DNA of 64,000 nucleotides from NCEH01 sp043195125 (GCF_043195125.1 NZ_JBAFWR010000001.1), one strand, 5' to 3'; counted from the stretch's first letter, positions 27,847-37,520 are shown. The notes: a model not told the origin generated them from the sequence alone. Numbers and translations: made by a program.

Positions 27847-29361
27847 ATGATGAACGCTCCCACGGATTTCGATGCCTTCGCCCAGCGCTATGCGCGCGGC
27901 GAGGCGCAGGTGGTGACCACCACCCTGATCGCGGACCTCGAGACGCCGGTCTCCGCCTTCCTCAAGATCGCGGGCGAAAAGCCCAATGCGTTCCTGCTGG
28001 AATCGGTGGAGGGCGGCCAGACGCGCGGCCGCTATTCCATGATCGGCCTCGATCCCGACGTGATCTGGCGGGCCAATGGCGACAAGGCGGAAATCAACCG
28101 TTCCGCCCTGAGTGACACGCGCGCCTTCCAGCCCTGCGCCGAGCCGCCTTTGATGTCCCTGCGCAGCCTGCTCGCCGAATCGGCCATCGATCTGCCGGCC
28201 GGGGCCCCGCCCATGGCGGCGGGCGTTTTCGGCTATCTCGGCTACGACATGGTGCGCCAGATGGAGCGCCTCGCGCCGGCCAAGCCCGATCCCATCGGCG
28301 TGCCGGAAGCTTTGCTCATCCGGCCGACGCTGATGGTGGTGTTCGATGCGGTGAAGGACGAACTCACCGCCGTGACGCCGGTGCGCCCGCAGGAGGGCGT
28401 GTCCGCCCGCGCGGCGTTCGAGGCGGCGCTCGCCCGGCTCGACAGCGTGGTGGCAGGGCTCGACCGGCCCATGGCCCACCCGGCGCCGGAGCCGTTTCAC
28501 ACCCATGTGGAGCCCGTTTCCAACACCACCGAGGCGGAATTCTGCGCCATGGTGGAGAAGGCGAAGGATTACATCCGCGCCGGCGACATCTTCCAGGTGG
28601 TGCTCTCCCAGCGGTTCGAAAGCCCGTTCGCCCTGCCCCCGTTCGCGCTCTACCGAGCGTTGCGGCGGGTCAATCCCGCACCGTTCCTGGTGTATCTGAA
28701 CTTCGAGGGCTTTTCCGTCGTCTGCTCCAGCCCGGAAATCCTGGTGCGGCTGCGCGACGGCAAGGTCACCATCCGCCCCATCGCCGGCACCCGCAAGCGG
28801 GGTGCGACTCATGTCGAGGACGAGGCACTCGCACAGGAATTGCTCGCTGATCCCAAGGAGCGGGCGGAGCATCTCATGCTGCTGGACCTCGGCCGTAACG
28901 ATGCCGGCAGGGTCTCGCAGATCGGCACGGTAGAGGTCACCGACAGCTTCTTCATCGAGCGCTACAGCCAGGTGATGCACATCGTCTCCAACGTCGAGGG
29001 GAAGGTGGACCCGCGCTTCGACGCGCTCGACGCGCTCGCGGCGGGCTTTCCCGCCGGCACGGTCTCCGGTGCGCCCAAGGTGCGGGCCATGGAAATCATC
29101 GACGAGCTGGAGAAGGACAAGCGCGGCATCTATGCCGGCGCCATCGGCTATTTCAGCGCCAATGGCGAGATGGACACCTGCATCGTGCTGCGCACAGCCG
29201 TGGTGAAGGACGGGCGCATGTATGTGCAGGCCGGCGCCGGGCTGGTGTATGATTCCGTGCCGCTGAGCGAGCACCAGGAATGCATCAACAAGGCCAAGGC
29301 CCTGTTCCGCGCCGGCGAGGAAGCGGTGCGTTTCGCCGCCCATGCCAAGAGGGGCCAGTGA
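27847..29361 (+). CDS. trpE: Anthranilate synthase component I
   Basis: Converts chorismate to anthranilate in tryptophan synthesis. The 504-residue protein has the feedback-site region LLESVEGGQTRGRYSMIG and the chorismate-binding domain with VLSQRFE, IRPIAGTRKRG, LGRNDAGR and FPAGTVSGAPKVRAME. Start ATG 27847 is taken; an in-frame TTG at 27835 overlaps the ppiD stop. No leader peptide or attenuator is visible because there is almost no gap to ppiD. Confidence 0.96.
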   Translation: MMNAPTDFDAFAQRYARGEAQVVTTTLIADLETPVSAFLKIAGEKPNAFLLESVEGGQTRGRYSMIGLDPDVIWRANGDKAEINRSALSDTRAFQPCAEPPLMSLRSLLAESAIDLPAGAPPMAAGVFGYLGYDMVRQMERLAPAKPDPIGVPEALLIRPTLMVVFDAVKDELTAVTPVRPQEGVSARAAFEAALARLDSVVAGLDRPMAHPAPEPFHTHVEPVSNTTEAEFCAMVEKAKDYIRAGDIFQVVLSQRFESPFALPPFALYRALRRVNPAPFLVYLNFEGFSVVCSSPEILVRLRDGKVTIRPIAGTRKRGATHVEDEALAQELLADPKERAEHLMLLDLGRNDAGRVSQIGTVEVTDSFFIERYSQVMHIVSNVEGKVDPRFDALDALAAGFPAGTVSGAPKVRAMEIIDELEKDKRGIYAGAIGYFSANGEMDTCIVLRTAVVKDGRMYVQAGAGLVYDSVPLSEHQECINKAKALFRAGEEAVRFAAHAKRGQ

Positions 29362-29501
29362 CCATGGCGCGGCTGGCGTGCATCCACGAGCGATGGCGTG
29401 AGGCTTGACCCTTCCGTCACCCCCGCGCTTTAACTCAGGGGCAGCTCCCAAATCTTCCGCGAGGAGCGCGCCTGCCCGGATCCGCCGGGCCTGGAGCCAC
29501 G

Positions 29502-30107
29502 ATGACCGCCGTTACGCTGATCGATAATTACGACAGCTTCACCTACAACCTCGTCCATTATCTCGGCGAGCTGGGCGCAAATGTCACCGTTCACCGCAAC
29601 GATGCGCTGAGCGTCGAGGACGTGCTGGCTGAAAAGCCGGACGCCATCGTCATATCGCCCGGCCCGTGCACGCCAACGGAAGCCGGCATCTGCTGCGATC
29701 TCATCGCCCGGGCGAGCACCGAAGTGCCGCTGTTCGGCGTGTGCCTCGGCCATCAAGCGATCGGCCAGGTGTTCGGCGGCGACGTGGTGCGCGCGCCGAT
29801 TCCCATGCACGGGAAGATGTCGCAGATCCATCATGAGGGCCGCTCGGTGTTCCGCGGCCTGAACCATTCCTTCCTCGCGACCCGCTATCATTCCCTGATC
29901 GTCGAGCAGAACACCTTGCCCGACGCGCTGGAGGTGACGGCGCGCACCGAGGATGGCCTCATCATGGGGCTCGCCCACCGCACGCTGCCCGTGCACGGGG
30001 TGCAATTCCATCCCGAGAGCATCGCCTCGGAAAATGGCCACGCCCTGCTGCGCAATTTCCTTGAAATCGCCCGCGCCTTCAACGCGAGCCGGCAGGGGCG
30101 GAGCTGA
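29502..30107 (+). CDS. trpG: Anthranilate synthase component II (glutaminase)
   Basis: Supplies ammonia from glutamine to TrpE. The 201-residue class I amidotransferase has nucleophile C81 (FGVCLGHQAIG) and catalytic H170 and E172 (VQFHPES). It follows trpE after 140 bp that contain no gene, and precedes trpD by 4 bp. Confidence 0.97.
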   Translation: MTAVTLIDNYDSFTYNLVHYLGELGANVTVHRNDALSVEDVLAEKPDAIVISPGPCTPTEAGICCDLIARASTEVPLFGVCLGHQAIGQVFGGDVVRAPIPMHGKMSQIHHEGRSVFRGLNHSFLATRYHSLIVEQNTLPDALEVTARTEDGLIMGLAHRTLPVHGVQFHPESIASENGHALLRNFLEIARAFNASRQGRS

Positions 30108-30111
30108 CGCC

Positions 30112-31146
30112 ATGGAACAGTTCCGTCCCCTGCTCGGCAAGGTCGCGACCGGCGCGGCGCTGACGCGCGAGGAATCCGCCTACGTCTTCGACAAGATGAT
30201 GTCGGGCGATGCCACGCCCTCACAGATGGGCGCGCTGCTCATGGGCCTGCGTGTGCGCGGCGAGACCGTGGAGGAAATCGCCGGCGCCGTCAGCGTCATG
30301 CGGGCCAAGATGCTGCCCGTGGAAGCGCCGGACGAGGCGGTGGATGTGGTGGGTACCGGGGGCGATGCCTCCGGCTCCTACAATATTTCCACCTGCGCCG
30401 CCTTTATCGTAGCGGGCGCGGGCGTGCCGGTGGCCAAGCACGGCAACCGTGCGCTCTCCTCCAAGTCGGGGGCCGCGGATGTGCTGGCGGCGCTGGGCGT
30501 GCGGCTGGACCTTATGCCCGAGGGCATCTCGCGCTGCATCGCCGAGGCCGGCATCGGCTTCATGTTCGCGCCCTCTCACCATCCGGCCATGAAGCATGTG
30601 GGGCCGACGCGGGTGGAAATGGGCACCCGCACCATCTTCAACCTGCTCGGCCCGCTCTCCAATCCGGCCGGCGTGAAGCGGCAGATGGTCGGCGTCTACG
30701 CCAAATCCTGGATCGTGCCGCTCGCCGAGGTGCTGCGCACACTCGGATCGCAGCGCGCCTGGGTGGTGAACGGCTCCGACGGTTTGGACGAGATCACCTT
30801 GTCCGGCGTGACCCACGTGGCTTCCCTGGACGAGGATCGCATCCACACGTTCGAGATCGCGCCCGAGGATGTGGGTCTGCGGTGCGTCGCGCCCGAGGCC
30901 TTGAAGGGCGGCGATGCCGCTCACAATGCCATCGCCCTGCGCGCGGTGCTGGATGGTGAACCCGGCGCCTATCGCGACGTGGCCGTGATGAATGCGGCGG
31001 CCGCTCTGCTCATCGCCGGCCGCGCCGCGGATCTCACGGAGGGGGTCGCCATGGCGCAGACCTCCCTCGACACCGGCTCGGCGCGCGCCCGGCTGGAACA
31101 GCTTGTGATGGTTTCCGAAAAAGTCGCGCCTCCGGTGAAGTCATGA
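30112..31146 (+). CDS. trpD: Anthranilate phosphoribosyltransferase
   Basis: Transfers phosphoribose from PRPP to anthranilate. The 344-residue product has the signatures VVGTGGDASGSYNIST, KHGNRALSSKSGAADVLAALG and LLGPLSNPA. Start ATG 30112 lies 4 bp after trpG and overlaps no other gene. Its stop overlaps the trpC start. Confidence 0.97.
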   Translation: MEQFRPLLGKVATGAALTREESAYVFDKMMSGDATPSQMGALLMGLRVRGETVEEIAGAVSVMRAKMLPVEAPDEAVDVVGTGGDASGSYNISTCAAFIVAGAGVPVAKHGNRALSSKSGAADVLAALGVRLDLMPEGISRCIAEAGIGFMFAPSHHPAMKHVGPTRVEMGTRTIFNLLGPLSNPAGVKRQMVGVYAKSWIVPLAEVLRTLGSQRAWVVNGSDGLDEITLSGVTHVASLDEDRIHTFEIAPEDVGLRCVAPEALKGGDAAHNAIALRAVLDGEPGAYRDVAVMNAAAALLIAGRAADLTEGVAMAQTSLDTGSARARLEQLVMVSEKVAPPVKS

Positions 31147-31934
31147 GCGATATCCTCACCCGCATCGAAGCCTATAAGCGCGAAGAGATCGCCGCCGCCA
31201 AGGCCGCACGTCCGCTCGCCGAGGTGGAAGCGGACGCCCGCGCGGCGAGCCCGGTGCGCCCCTTCGCCGGCGCCCTGCGCGCGGCCTTGGATGCCGGACG
31301 CACCGCTTTGATCGCCGAGATCAAGAAGGCCAGCCCCTCCAAGGGCCTGATCCGCGCCGACTTTGATCCTCCCGCGCTCGCCCGTGCCTATGAGGCGGGC
31401 GGGGCCGCATGCCTCTCCGTCCTCACCGACACGCCCTCGTTCCAAGGCGCGCCGCAATTCCTGATCCAGGCGCGCGCGGCGGTTTCCCTGCCGGTGCTGC
31501 GGAAGGATTTCATGTACGACACCTATCAGGTGGCGGAAGCGCGGGCCTGGGGCGCCGATTGCATCCTGATCATCATGGCCGGCGTCGATGACGCGTTGGC
31601 CCGCGACCTGCTGGACGCGGCGACCGCCTATGGCATGGACGCCATCGTGGAAGTCCATGACGCAGAAGAGCTGGATCGCGCGCTTGCCCTGCCCTGCACG
31701 CTGGTCGGCATCAACAACCGCAATCTGCGGACCTTCGAGACCACGCTGGACACCAGCGCACTCCTCGCCCCACGGGTGCCGAAGGACCGCATCTGCATCG
31801 GCGAAAGCGGCATCTTCACCTCGCAGGACGTGGCGCGCCTCGCCGGCATCGGCATCGGCACAATCCTCGTCGGCGAGAGCCTCATGCGGCAAAGCGATGT
31901 CGCATCCGCGACGCGTACGCTTCTTGCCGCCTGA
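31143..31934 (+). CDS. trpC: Indole-3-glycerol phosphate synthase
   Basis: Closes the indole ring from CdRP. The 263-residue TIM barrel has the conserved AEIKKASPSKGLIR, VLRKDFMYDTYQV, GINNRNLRTFE and ESGIFTSQDV motifs. ATGA overlap with trpD shows coupling. This is a stand-alone TrpC; TrpF, TrpB and TrpA are not in the window, the usual split in Alphaproteobacteria. Confidence 0.97.
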   Translation: MSDILTRIEAYKREEIAAAKAARPLAEVEADARAASPVRPFAGALRAALDAGRTALIAEIKKASPSKGLIRADFDPPALARAYEAGGAACLSVLTDTPSFQGAPQFLIQARAAVSLPVLRKDFMYDTYQVAEARAWGADCILIIMAGVDDALARDLLDAATAYGMDAIVEVHDAEELDRALALPCTLVGINNRNLRTFETTLDTSALLAPRVPKDRICIGESGIFTSQDVARLAGIGIGTILVGESLMRQSDVASATRTLLAA

Positions 31935-32063
31935 CAGGTGAACCGCTGTAAAGAGCGTGGCGACCATCCCGCTCGGCTGCTGGCTGCGCAAAGGCACCTC
32001 TGCCATAGTGCCGCGCGTTCCGGGATCGCGAATCTTCCGGGCATGGATTTTCGGGAGGGGACA

Positions 32064-32480
32064 ATGCGTAAGGTGCCCTTGATGGTGGCGGTGCTGTCCG
32101 TTTTGGCATCGCCTGTTTTAGCCGCCGACGTGACCGGCACGTGGCTGACGCCCACTGACCAGGGCGTGGTGGAAATCGTGCCCTGTGGCGGATCCGTGTG
32201 CGGCCGCCTCGTCTCCTCGGACGACATCAAGACCAATCCCGGCCTCACCGATTCCAAGAATTCCAATGCCAGCCTGCGCGGGCGAACCCTTAAGGGCCTG
32301 CTGATCCTCCAGGGCTTCACCGGCAGCGGTGGCAACTGGTCCGGCGGACAGATCTACAATCCCGACGACGGCAAGACCTATAGCGCCTCGCTGAGCCTTG
32401 CCGGCGACAACACGCTGAAGGTGCGCGGTTGCGTCGTGGTGCCATTCTGCGAGACCCAGACCTGGACGCGGGCGAAATAG
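32064..32480 (+). CDS. DUF2147 secreted protein
   Basis: Small periplasmic protein of the DUF2147 family, function unknown. The 138-residue precursor has a signal peptide (VLSVLASPVLA then ADVTGTW). It also has the family core GTWLTPTDQGVVEIVPCGGSVCGRLV and a matching C-terminal strand LKVRGCVVVPFCETQTWTR. Four cysteines could form two disulfides. Start ATG 32064 has GGGAGGGG upstream. It sits between trpC and moaC on the same strand, 4 bp before moaC, which is an insertion relative to the usual trpC-moaC order. Confidence 0.85.
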   Translation: MRKVPLMVAVLSVLASPVLAADVTGTWLTPTDQGVVEIVPCGGSVCGRLVSSDDIKTNPGLTDSKNSNASLRGRTLKGLLILQGFTGSGGNWSGGQIYNPDDGKTYSASLSLAGDNTLKVRGCVVVPFCETQTWTRAK

Positions 32481-32484
32481 CCAC

Positions 32485-32967
32485 ATGGCGCAGCTGACCC
32501 ATCTCGATGCCTCGGGCGCGGCCCATATGGTCGACGTCTCGCAAAAGGCGGTGACCACGCGCGAGGCCCTGGCGGAGGGGCGGGTCGTGATGGCGGCGCC
32601 GACGCTGGAGCTGATCCTCTCGGGCAATGCCAAGAAGGGCGACGTGCTCGGCGTCGCCCGGATCGCCGGCATCATGGCGTCCAAGCGCACCCACGAGCTT
32701 ATTCCACTTTGCCATCCGCTGATGATTTCCAAGGTGGAAGTTGAAATCGAGCCCGATGCGACCCTCCCCGGCCTCGTCGTGCGCGCCCGCGTCAAGACCA
32801 GCGGCCAGACCGGGGTGGAGATGGAGGCGCTTACGGCGGTTTCCCTCGCCTGCCTGACCATCTATGACATGGCCAAGGCCGCTGATCGCGGCATGCGCAT
32901 CGAGGGGATTCGCCTGCTGGAGAAAGCGGGCGGACGCTCCGGCGAATGGCGCGCCGACGACGCCTAA
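32485..32967 (+). CDS. moaC: Cyclic pyranopterin monophosphate synthase MoaC
   Basis: Acts with MoaA in the first step of molybdenum cofactor synthesis. The 160-residue protein has the conserved HMVDVSQKAVTTREA, GIMASKRTHELIPLCHPL and GVEMEALTAVSLACLTIYDMAKA segments. It is followed by moeA after 37 bp. Confidence 0.97.
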   Translation: MAQLTHLDASGAAHMVDVSQKAVTTREALAEGRVVMAAPTLELILSGNAKKGDVLGVARIAGIMASKRTHELIPLCHPLMISKVEVEIEPDATLPGLVVRARVKTSGQTGVEMEALTAVSLACLTIYDMAKAADRGMRIEGIRLLEKAGGRSGEWRADDA

Positions 32968-33004
32968 GGCGCCCGAGCCAGAAATAGAATTCGGAGCAGG
33001 CGAC

Positions 33005-34216
33005 ATGGCATTGATGCCGGTGGAAGAGGCCCTCGCGCTCGTGGTGGCCGGCGTCGTGCCCCTGTCTGCGCAGTCCGTGCCAGTCGCCGAGGCGACGGGC
33101 CGCGTGCTCGCCGCCGATCTGTGGGCCCGCCGAAGCCAACCGGCGGCCGACATGTCCGCCATGGACGGATATGCGGTGGCGGCTTCAGACATCGCGCATG
33201 TTCCCGCAACCTTGCGGGTGATCGGGGAATCCGCCGCCGGGCGCCCGTTTCCCGGAGCGATTGCGACCGGCGAAGCGGTTCGCATCTTCACCGGCGCCCT
33301 GCTGCCCGCGGGCGCGGACACGGTGGTGATCCAAGAGAATGTGGAGCGGGACGGTGACTTTCTCACCACCACCGCACCCACCGCGCCTTTGCGCAACGTG
33401 CGCAAGGCCGGGTTCGATTTTCCCGCCGACAGCCTGATCCTGCCCGCCGGGCGACGCCTGAGCGACCGCGACGTGATGCTGGCGGCCGCAGCGGACCATC
33501 CCGTTCTGCGCGTCCATGCGCGCCCCAAGGTGGGCATCCTGCAAACCGGGGATGAACTGGTTCGTCCGGGCCAAGGCAGCGGCGCCCTCTCCGAGGTCGT
33601 CGTTTCAAATGTCTACGGCGTCGCCGCCCTCGCCCGTGCACACGGTGCCGAAGCCGTAGATCTGGGGCTCGTCGGCGATTCGCTGGAGGCCACCCGCGCC
33701 GCCATCCGCTCGGCCGCCGAATCGGGAATAGACGTGCTGGTCACCTCCGGCGGGGCATCTGTTGGCGAGCATGACCTGATCGTGCCGGCCCTGCGGAGCG
33801 AGGGCGTGACGCTCACCGTCCATCGGATCGCGCTGCGGCCCGGAAAGCCGCTGATGTTCGGTGCGCGCGAGGGCATGCGCGTGCTTGGCCTGCCGGGCAA
33901 TCCGGTTTCCGCCTATGTCGGCGCCGTGCTGTTCCTGATTCCCCTGTTGAATGCGCTCCAGGGTGCCGCCCATGGCCAGCCTTTGCGCGCGGCGCGTCTT
34001 GGCTGCCCGGTGAAGGCCAACGATTCCCGCGTCGATTATATGCGCGCGACCCTGTCGTTCGCGCCCGACGGAGCATTGGTTGCAAACCCGCTGCCGATCC
34101 AGGACAGCGCCATGCTGACCACCCTTGCCACGGCCGATTGCCTGTTGATCCGCCCCGCCTTTGCGCCGGCCGGCGCGATCGGGGACCCCTGCCAGATCCT
34201 GCAATTGCCCTCCTGA
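33005..34216 (+). CDS. moeA: Molybdopterin molybdenumtransferase MoeA
   Basis: Inserts molybdenum into adenylylated molybdopterin. The 403-residue protein has the MoeA N-terminal domains (SQPAADMSAMDGYAV), the MoCF-binding segment (LVTSGGASVGEHDLI), and VLGLPGNPVSAYV. Start ATG 33005 is chosen over upstream in-frame sequence that overlaps moaC. The lexA regulatory region follows. Confidence 0.96.
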   Translation: MALMPVEEALALVVAGVVPLSAQSVPVAEATGRVLAADLWARRSQPAADMSAMDGYAVAASDIAHVPATLRVIGESAAGRPFPGAIATGEAVRIFTGALLPAGADTVVIQENVERDGDFLTTTAPTAPLRNVRKAGFDFPADSLILPAGRRLSDRDVMLAAAADHPVLRVHARPKVGILQTGDELVRPGQGSGALSEVVVSNVYGVAALARAHGAEAVDLGLVGDSLEATRAAIRSAAESGIDVLVTSGGASVGEHDLIVPALRSEGVTLTVHRIALRPGKPLMFGAREGMRVLGLPGNPVSAYVGAVLFLIPLLNALQGAAHGQPLRAARLGCPVKANDSRVDYMRATLSFAPDGALVANPLPIQDSAMLTTLATADCLLIRPAFAPAGAIGDPCQILQLPS

Positions 34217-34246
34217 AATACCGTTAACGCGATGTTCACCCTTGCA

Positions 34247-34261
34247 GAACACAAAAGGAAC
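34247..34261. promoter_or_regulatory. LexA (SOS) box upstream of lexA
   Basis: GAACACAAAAGGAAC matches exactly the alphaproteobacterial LexA motif GAAC-N7-GAAC. It lies about 95 bp upstream of the lexA start codon, consistent with LexA autoregulation. Confidence 0.85.
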
Positions 34262-34272
34262 AGCTAATGCTT

Positions 34273-34287
34273 GTTCATGATTTGTTT
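34273..34287. promoter_or_regulatory. Second, imperfect LexA box
   Basis: GTTCATGATTTGTTT fits GTTC-N7-GTTC with one mismatch in the last base. It lies 11 bp after the perfect box and on the opposite reading, so the two may be bound together. Confidence 0.5.
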
Positions 34288-34353
34288 CGGTTTTGGTGAT
34301 CTCCTGCGGGTCATCGCTGCCGAACCGGAAGCGGGATGGGGACGGGTGAGACC

Positions 34354-35073
34354 ATGCTGACGCGCAAGCAATACGATCTGTTGCGTTTCATCCATGAACG
34401 CCTGAAGGAAACCGGCGTCCCGCCCTCCTTCGACGAGATGAAGGAAGCCCTCGACCTTCGCTCCAAGTCGGGCATTCATCGGCTGATCACGGCCCTGGAA
34501 GAGCGCGGCTTCATCCGCCGTCTTCCCAATCGCGCTCGGGCGCTGGAAGTGGTTCGCCTGCCGGACAGCGCCGCCCCCGGCCTCGCCGCGAGCCGCGCCG
34601 CATCCTCAGGCGGGCGCGGCTTTTCCCCCAGTGTGATCGAAGGCAGCCTCGGCCGCGTACGCCCGCCGGTGGAGGACGAGGAGAGTTCGCCCACCGTGAC
34701 CGTGCCGGTCATGGGCCGCATCGCCGCCGGCTCTCCCATTTCCGCAATCCAAACCCGCAGCCACACCTTGAACGTGCCGCCGGAAATGCTGGGCACGGGC
34801 GAGCACTTCGCGTTGGAAGTGCGCGGCGACAGCATGATCGAGGCCGGCATTCTGGACGGCGACACCGTGCTGATACGCAAATGCGACAGCGCCGAGACGG
34901 GCGACATCATCGTCGCCCTGGTGGATGACGAGGAAGCCACATTGAAGCGCCTGCGCAAGAAAGGCGCTTCCATCGCGCTGGAAGCGGCAAATCCCGCCTA
35001 TGAGACCCGGATTTTCGGACCTGACCGCGTGCGGGTGCAGGGCCGGCTGGTCGGGCTGATGCGCCGCTATTGA
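34354..35073 (+). CDS. lexA: SOS repressor LexA
   Basis: Represses DNA-damage genes until RecA filaments trigger self-cleavage. The 239-residue protein has an N-terminal winged helix (MLTRKQYDLLRFIHERLKE) and a linker longer than in Escherichia coli. The cleavage site is Ala125-Gly126 (GRIAAGSP) with catalytic S160 (RGDSMIEAG) and K198 (ATLKRL). Start ATG 34354; an alternative start six codons earlier is less likely. A perfect LexA box and a weaker one lie upstream. Confidence 0.97.
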   Translation: MLTRKQYDLLRFIHERLKETGVPPSFDEMKEALDLRSKSGIHRLITALEERGFIRRLPNRARALEVVRLPDSAAPGLAASRAASSGGRGFSPSVIEGSLGRVRPPVEDEESSPTVTVPVMGRIAAGSPISAIQTRSHTLNVPPEMLGTGEHFALEVRGDSMIEAGILDGDTVLIRKCDSAETGDIIVALVDDEEATLKRLRKKGASIALEAANPAYETRIFGPDRVRVQGRLVGLMRRY

Positions 35074-35101
35074 GGGCGGGCAGCCCTGCCGATTTCGATC
35101 G

Positions 35102-37393
35102 TCAGCGCGCGGCGTCGTCCTGCATCTGTCCGGCAGCGCCCGGTCCCTCCTCGCCCTCGGCGGCCACCGGAGGCAAAGGCGGCATCCACGGGCGTTGCTG
35201 ACGGGGAGAGCGCGCCGGAACGATGCGCCATCCCGCCGGGGACGACGGTACGTCTGGGGCCCTGAACAGCGCAAGCGTGCCGGTATGGGCCATGTCGGCA
35301 GGTGTAATCACCTTCGCCGGGCATTTCCTGGGAGCGGGGTGTGGGGTCACGACGAGCGCCGCGTTGAGGCAATCCGCCTCCAGCCCCTCCGGCCGGCGTG
35401 AGACGGCGAGGATGCCGCCGGGCGTCGTTGCCGTGCAGCCCAGCGGGTCGCAGCGAAAGGCATTCTCCAACCCCTCGGATTGCGCCGTGCGCGTATCGCT
35501 CTCGCGGCTGAGCCATTGCTCTGCCACCATCCGGTTCGAGCTGGCCCCGAGGATCGAGAGCTTGCCGTCGCCGCCACGCACCGCCACCGTGCGCCCGTTC
35601 GGTGCGATAAGAATGTCCGGCCGTGGCGCCGCGCCACCGAGCGCGAGAGCCACCAGCGCCGGGAAGACGGCGATTGCCGCAAGCCGCCCGCGCAGCAAGC
35701 ACAGGCACAGCAGGGCAAGGCTCGCCGCGAGAACCGAGGGCGGGTTGAACCAGTCGGTCCGCAGGCCCGCACCCGGCAGTGCGGCCACCTTGTCCGAAAC
35801 CCCCACCATGATGTCGAGGCCGAGCCCCATGACCGGCCATGCTAACGAATCCAGGCCGAACGGCAGCAGCAGCACCCCGAGCAGGCCGAACGGCATCACC
35901 AGGAAGCTCACGGCCGGCATGGCCGCGAGATTCGAAAGCAGGCCATAGGCTCCGATGCGCTGGAAATGCAGGGCTCCGTAAGGCGCGGTGGCAAGACCGG
36001 CGACAAGGGAGGTCATCGCAAGGCCGCCCACGAACAGCGCCGCTTTGAGCGCGACATGCGCGACGCGACCCTCGGCCGTCCATCCGAGGCGCAACGGCCG
36101 CAGCCGCTCGAACGCGGCCACCAGAGCGAGCGTGGCGGCAAACGACATCTGCATGCCGGGGTCGAGCACTGAAATCGGCGCCGCCGCGAGCACCAGCACC
36201 GCCGCCACCGCGACGCTGCGCAAAGTCAGTGCGGCGCGTCCGACGATCACGCCCAACAACACTAGGCCCAGCATGAGGAACGAGCGCTGCGCGGCGACAT
36301 CGTTGCCCGACAGGACGAGATAAAGCGCGCTGCCGATCAGCGCGCAGAGCGCAGCCAGGGATTTAACCGGCGCGCCGAGCGCCAAGGGCGGGAACAGCGC
36401 CAGCAGCCCGCGCACCAGCGCGAACAGCGTTCCAGCCACCAGCGCCATGTGCAGCCCCGAGATCGACAGCACGTGGGTGAGGCCGGACAGGCGCATGCTC
36501 TCCTCCACCGCCGGCGCGATGGAGGAACGATCGCCCGTCACGAGCGCCACGGCAATATCGGCGGCGGTGCCGCTCAACACCAGGCGGATGCGCGCGGCGA
36601 GCGCGACCCGCACCGTGTGGACCAGCGAGGCAACGCGCACCGAGAGCGGCGGGGCCTGCGCGAGGTTTGTCGTCTTTGGCGGGCCGAGGGCAAAGCCCAC
36701 CGCATCGATCCCCGCGAACCAGGGCGCGCGCCCAAAATCGTGAGCGCCGACCATCGCCGGCCCAAGCGGGGGCAGAAGGCGCGCGGAAACTGCGATGCCG
36801 GTGCCCACCGTCGGTGCCGAACCGCGCGGCAGCGAAAGGCGCACCCGCTCGGGCTTGAAATCCAGCCCCTTGGCCTGCGCCGTCTCGACGCGCAGGAGGA
36901 TGCGGTCAGCGCTCGCCCGCTTCTCGAGGTGCTCCACAAATCCGGTCAGCCGCACGCTGCCCGCCGGCGGGATCAGGATCGGCCGCGTGATACGGGCGGT
37001 CTGGAGACATGCCAGGGTGAAGCCGCAGGCAAGAGCCGTCGCGCCCGCGAGCACGGCGAAGGAAAACACGTGCGCCCGCGCCGCCAGCGTCGCGGCCAGC
37101 AGCGCCGCCGTCAGCAGGAGGCCGGCGAGGAGGGAGGGCTCCTGATCGGCGCCGAAATACAGCAGGATGCCGGCGGCGAACAGCACCGGCAGCCACAACA
37201 CCAGCCGCCCCGCCTCCGCCTCGGCGCGGATGTCTGCGGCAAGACCCGCCAGCAGGCGTTCCCGCAGATCGCCCAGAGCACCGAACGGACGCGGACGCGG
37301 CAGAGCCTGCGCCGCGCCCCAGACAGCAGCGCGCGCGCCGCGCATCTCCGTGCGCGGCGGGTCCTCCTCGCCAGTGTTTGATGTGCCCGCCAT
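35102..37393 (-). CDS. comEC: ComEC/Rec2 family membrane protein
   Basis: Inner-membrane channel family for uptake of single-stranded DNA in transformation. The 763-residue protein has an N-terminal DUF4131 region, then a competence domain with many helices and the signature SGLTHVLSISGLHMALVAG. The C-terminal part (LRPDILIAPNGRTVAVRGG onward) corresponds to a shortened end without the HxHxDH metallo-beta-lactamase motif found in Bacillus ComEC. This form is usual in Rhizobiales. Convergent with lexA, divergent from gltX. The start is uncertain (ATG 37393 chosen; ATG also at MRGARA). No other competence genes are in the window. Confidence 0.9.
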   Translation of the reverse strand: MAGTSNTGEEDPPRTEMRGARAAVWGAAQALPRPRPFGALGDLRERLLAGLAADIRAEAEAGRLVLWLPVLFAAGILLYFGADQEPSLLAGLLLTAALLAATLAARAHVFSFAVLAGATALACGFTLACLQTARITRPILIPPAGSVRLTGFVEHLEKRASADRILLRVETAQAKGLDFKPERVRLSLPRGSAPTVGTGIAVSARLLPPLGPAMVGAHDFGRAPWFAGIDAVGFALGPPKTTNLAQAPPLSVRVASLVHTVRVALAARIRLVLSGTAADIAVALVTGDRSSIAPAVEESMRLSGLTHVLSISGLHMALVAGTLFALVRGLLALFPPLALGAPVKSLAALCALIGSALYLVLSGNDVAAQRSFLMLGLVLLGVIVGRAALTLRSVAVAAVLVLAAAPISVLDPGMQMSFAATLALVAAFERLRPLRLGWTAEGRVAHVALKAALFVGGLAMTSLVAGLATAPYGALHFQRIGAYGLLSNLAAMPAVSFLVMPFGLLGVLLLPFGLDSLAWPVMGLGLDIMVGVSDKVAALPGAGLRTDWFNPPSVLAASLALLCLCLLRGRLAAIAVFPALVALALGGAAPRPDILIAPNGRTVAVRGGDGKLSILGASSNRMVAEQWLSRESDTRTAQSEGLENAFRCDPLGCTATTPGGILAVSRRPEGLEADCLNAALVVTPHPAPRKCPAKVITPADMAHTGTLALFRAPDVPSSPAGWRIVPARSPRQQRPWMPPLPPVAAEGEEGPGAAGQMQDDAAR

Positions 37394-37520
37394 GCCCCCG
37401 CGTTCCCCAACGCGCGCGCCTATGCTACACGGGCGCCGCCCGCGCGCCATATGCCGGCGGTGCACACAGCATCCCGGCGGCACGCCCGCCCCGCTCCAGA
37501 CCCCTTTTCGGCGGACCTTC

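Noticed and set aside
29362..29501. Tryptophan attenuator or leader peptide between trpE and trpG
   Set aside because: No run of Trp codons and no paired hairpins with a T-run are visible in this 140-bp gap.
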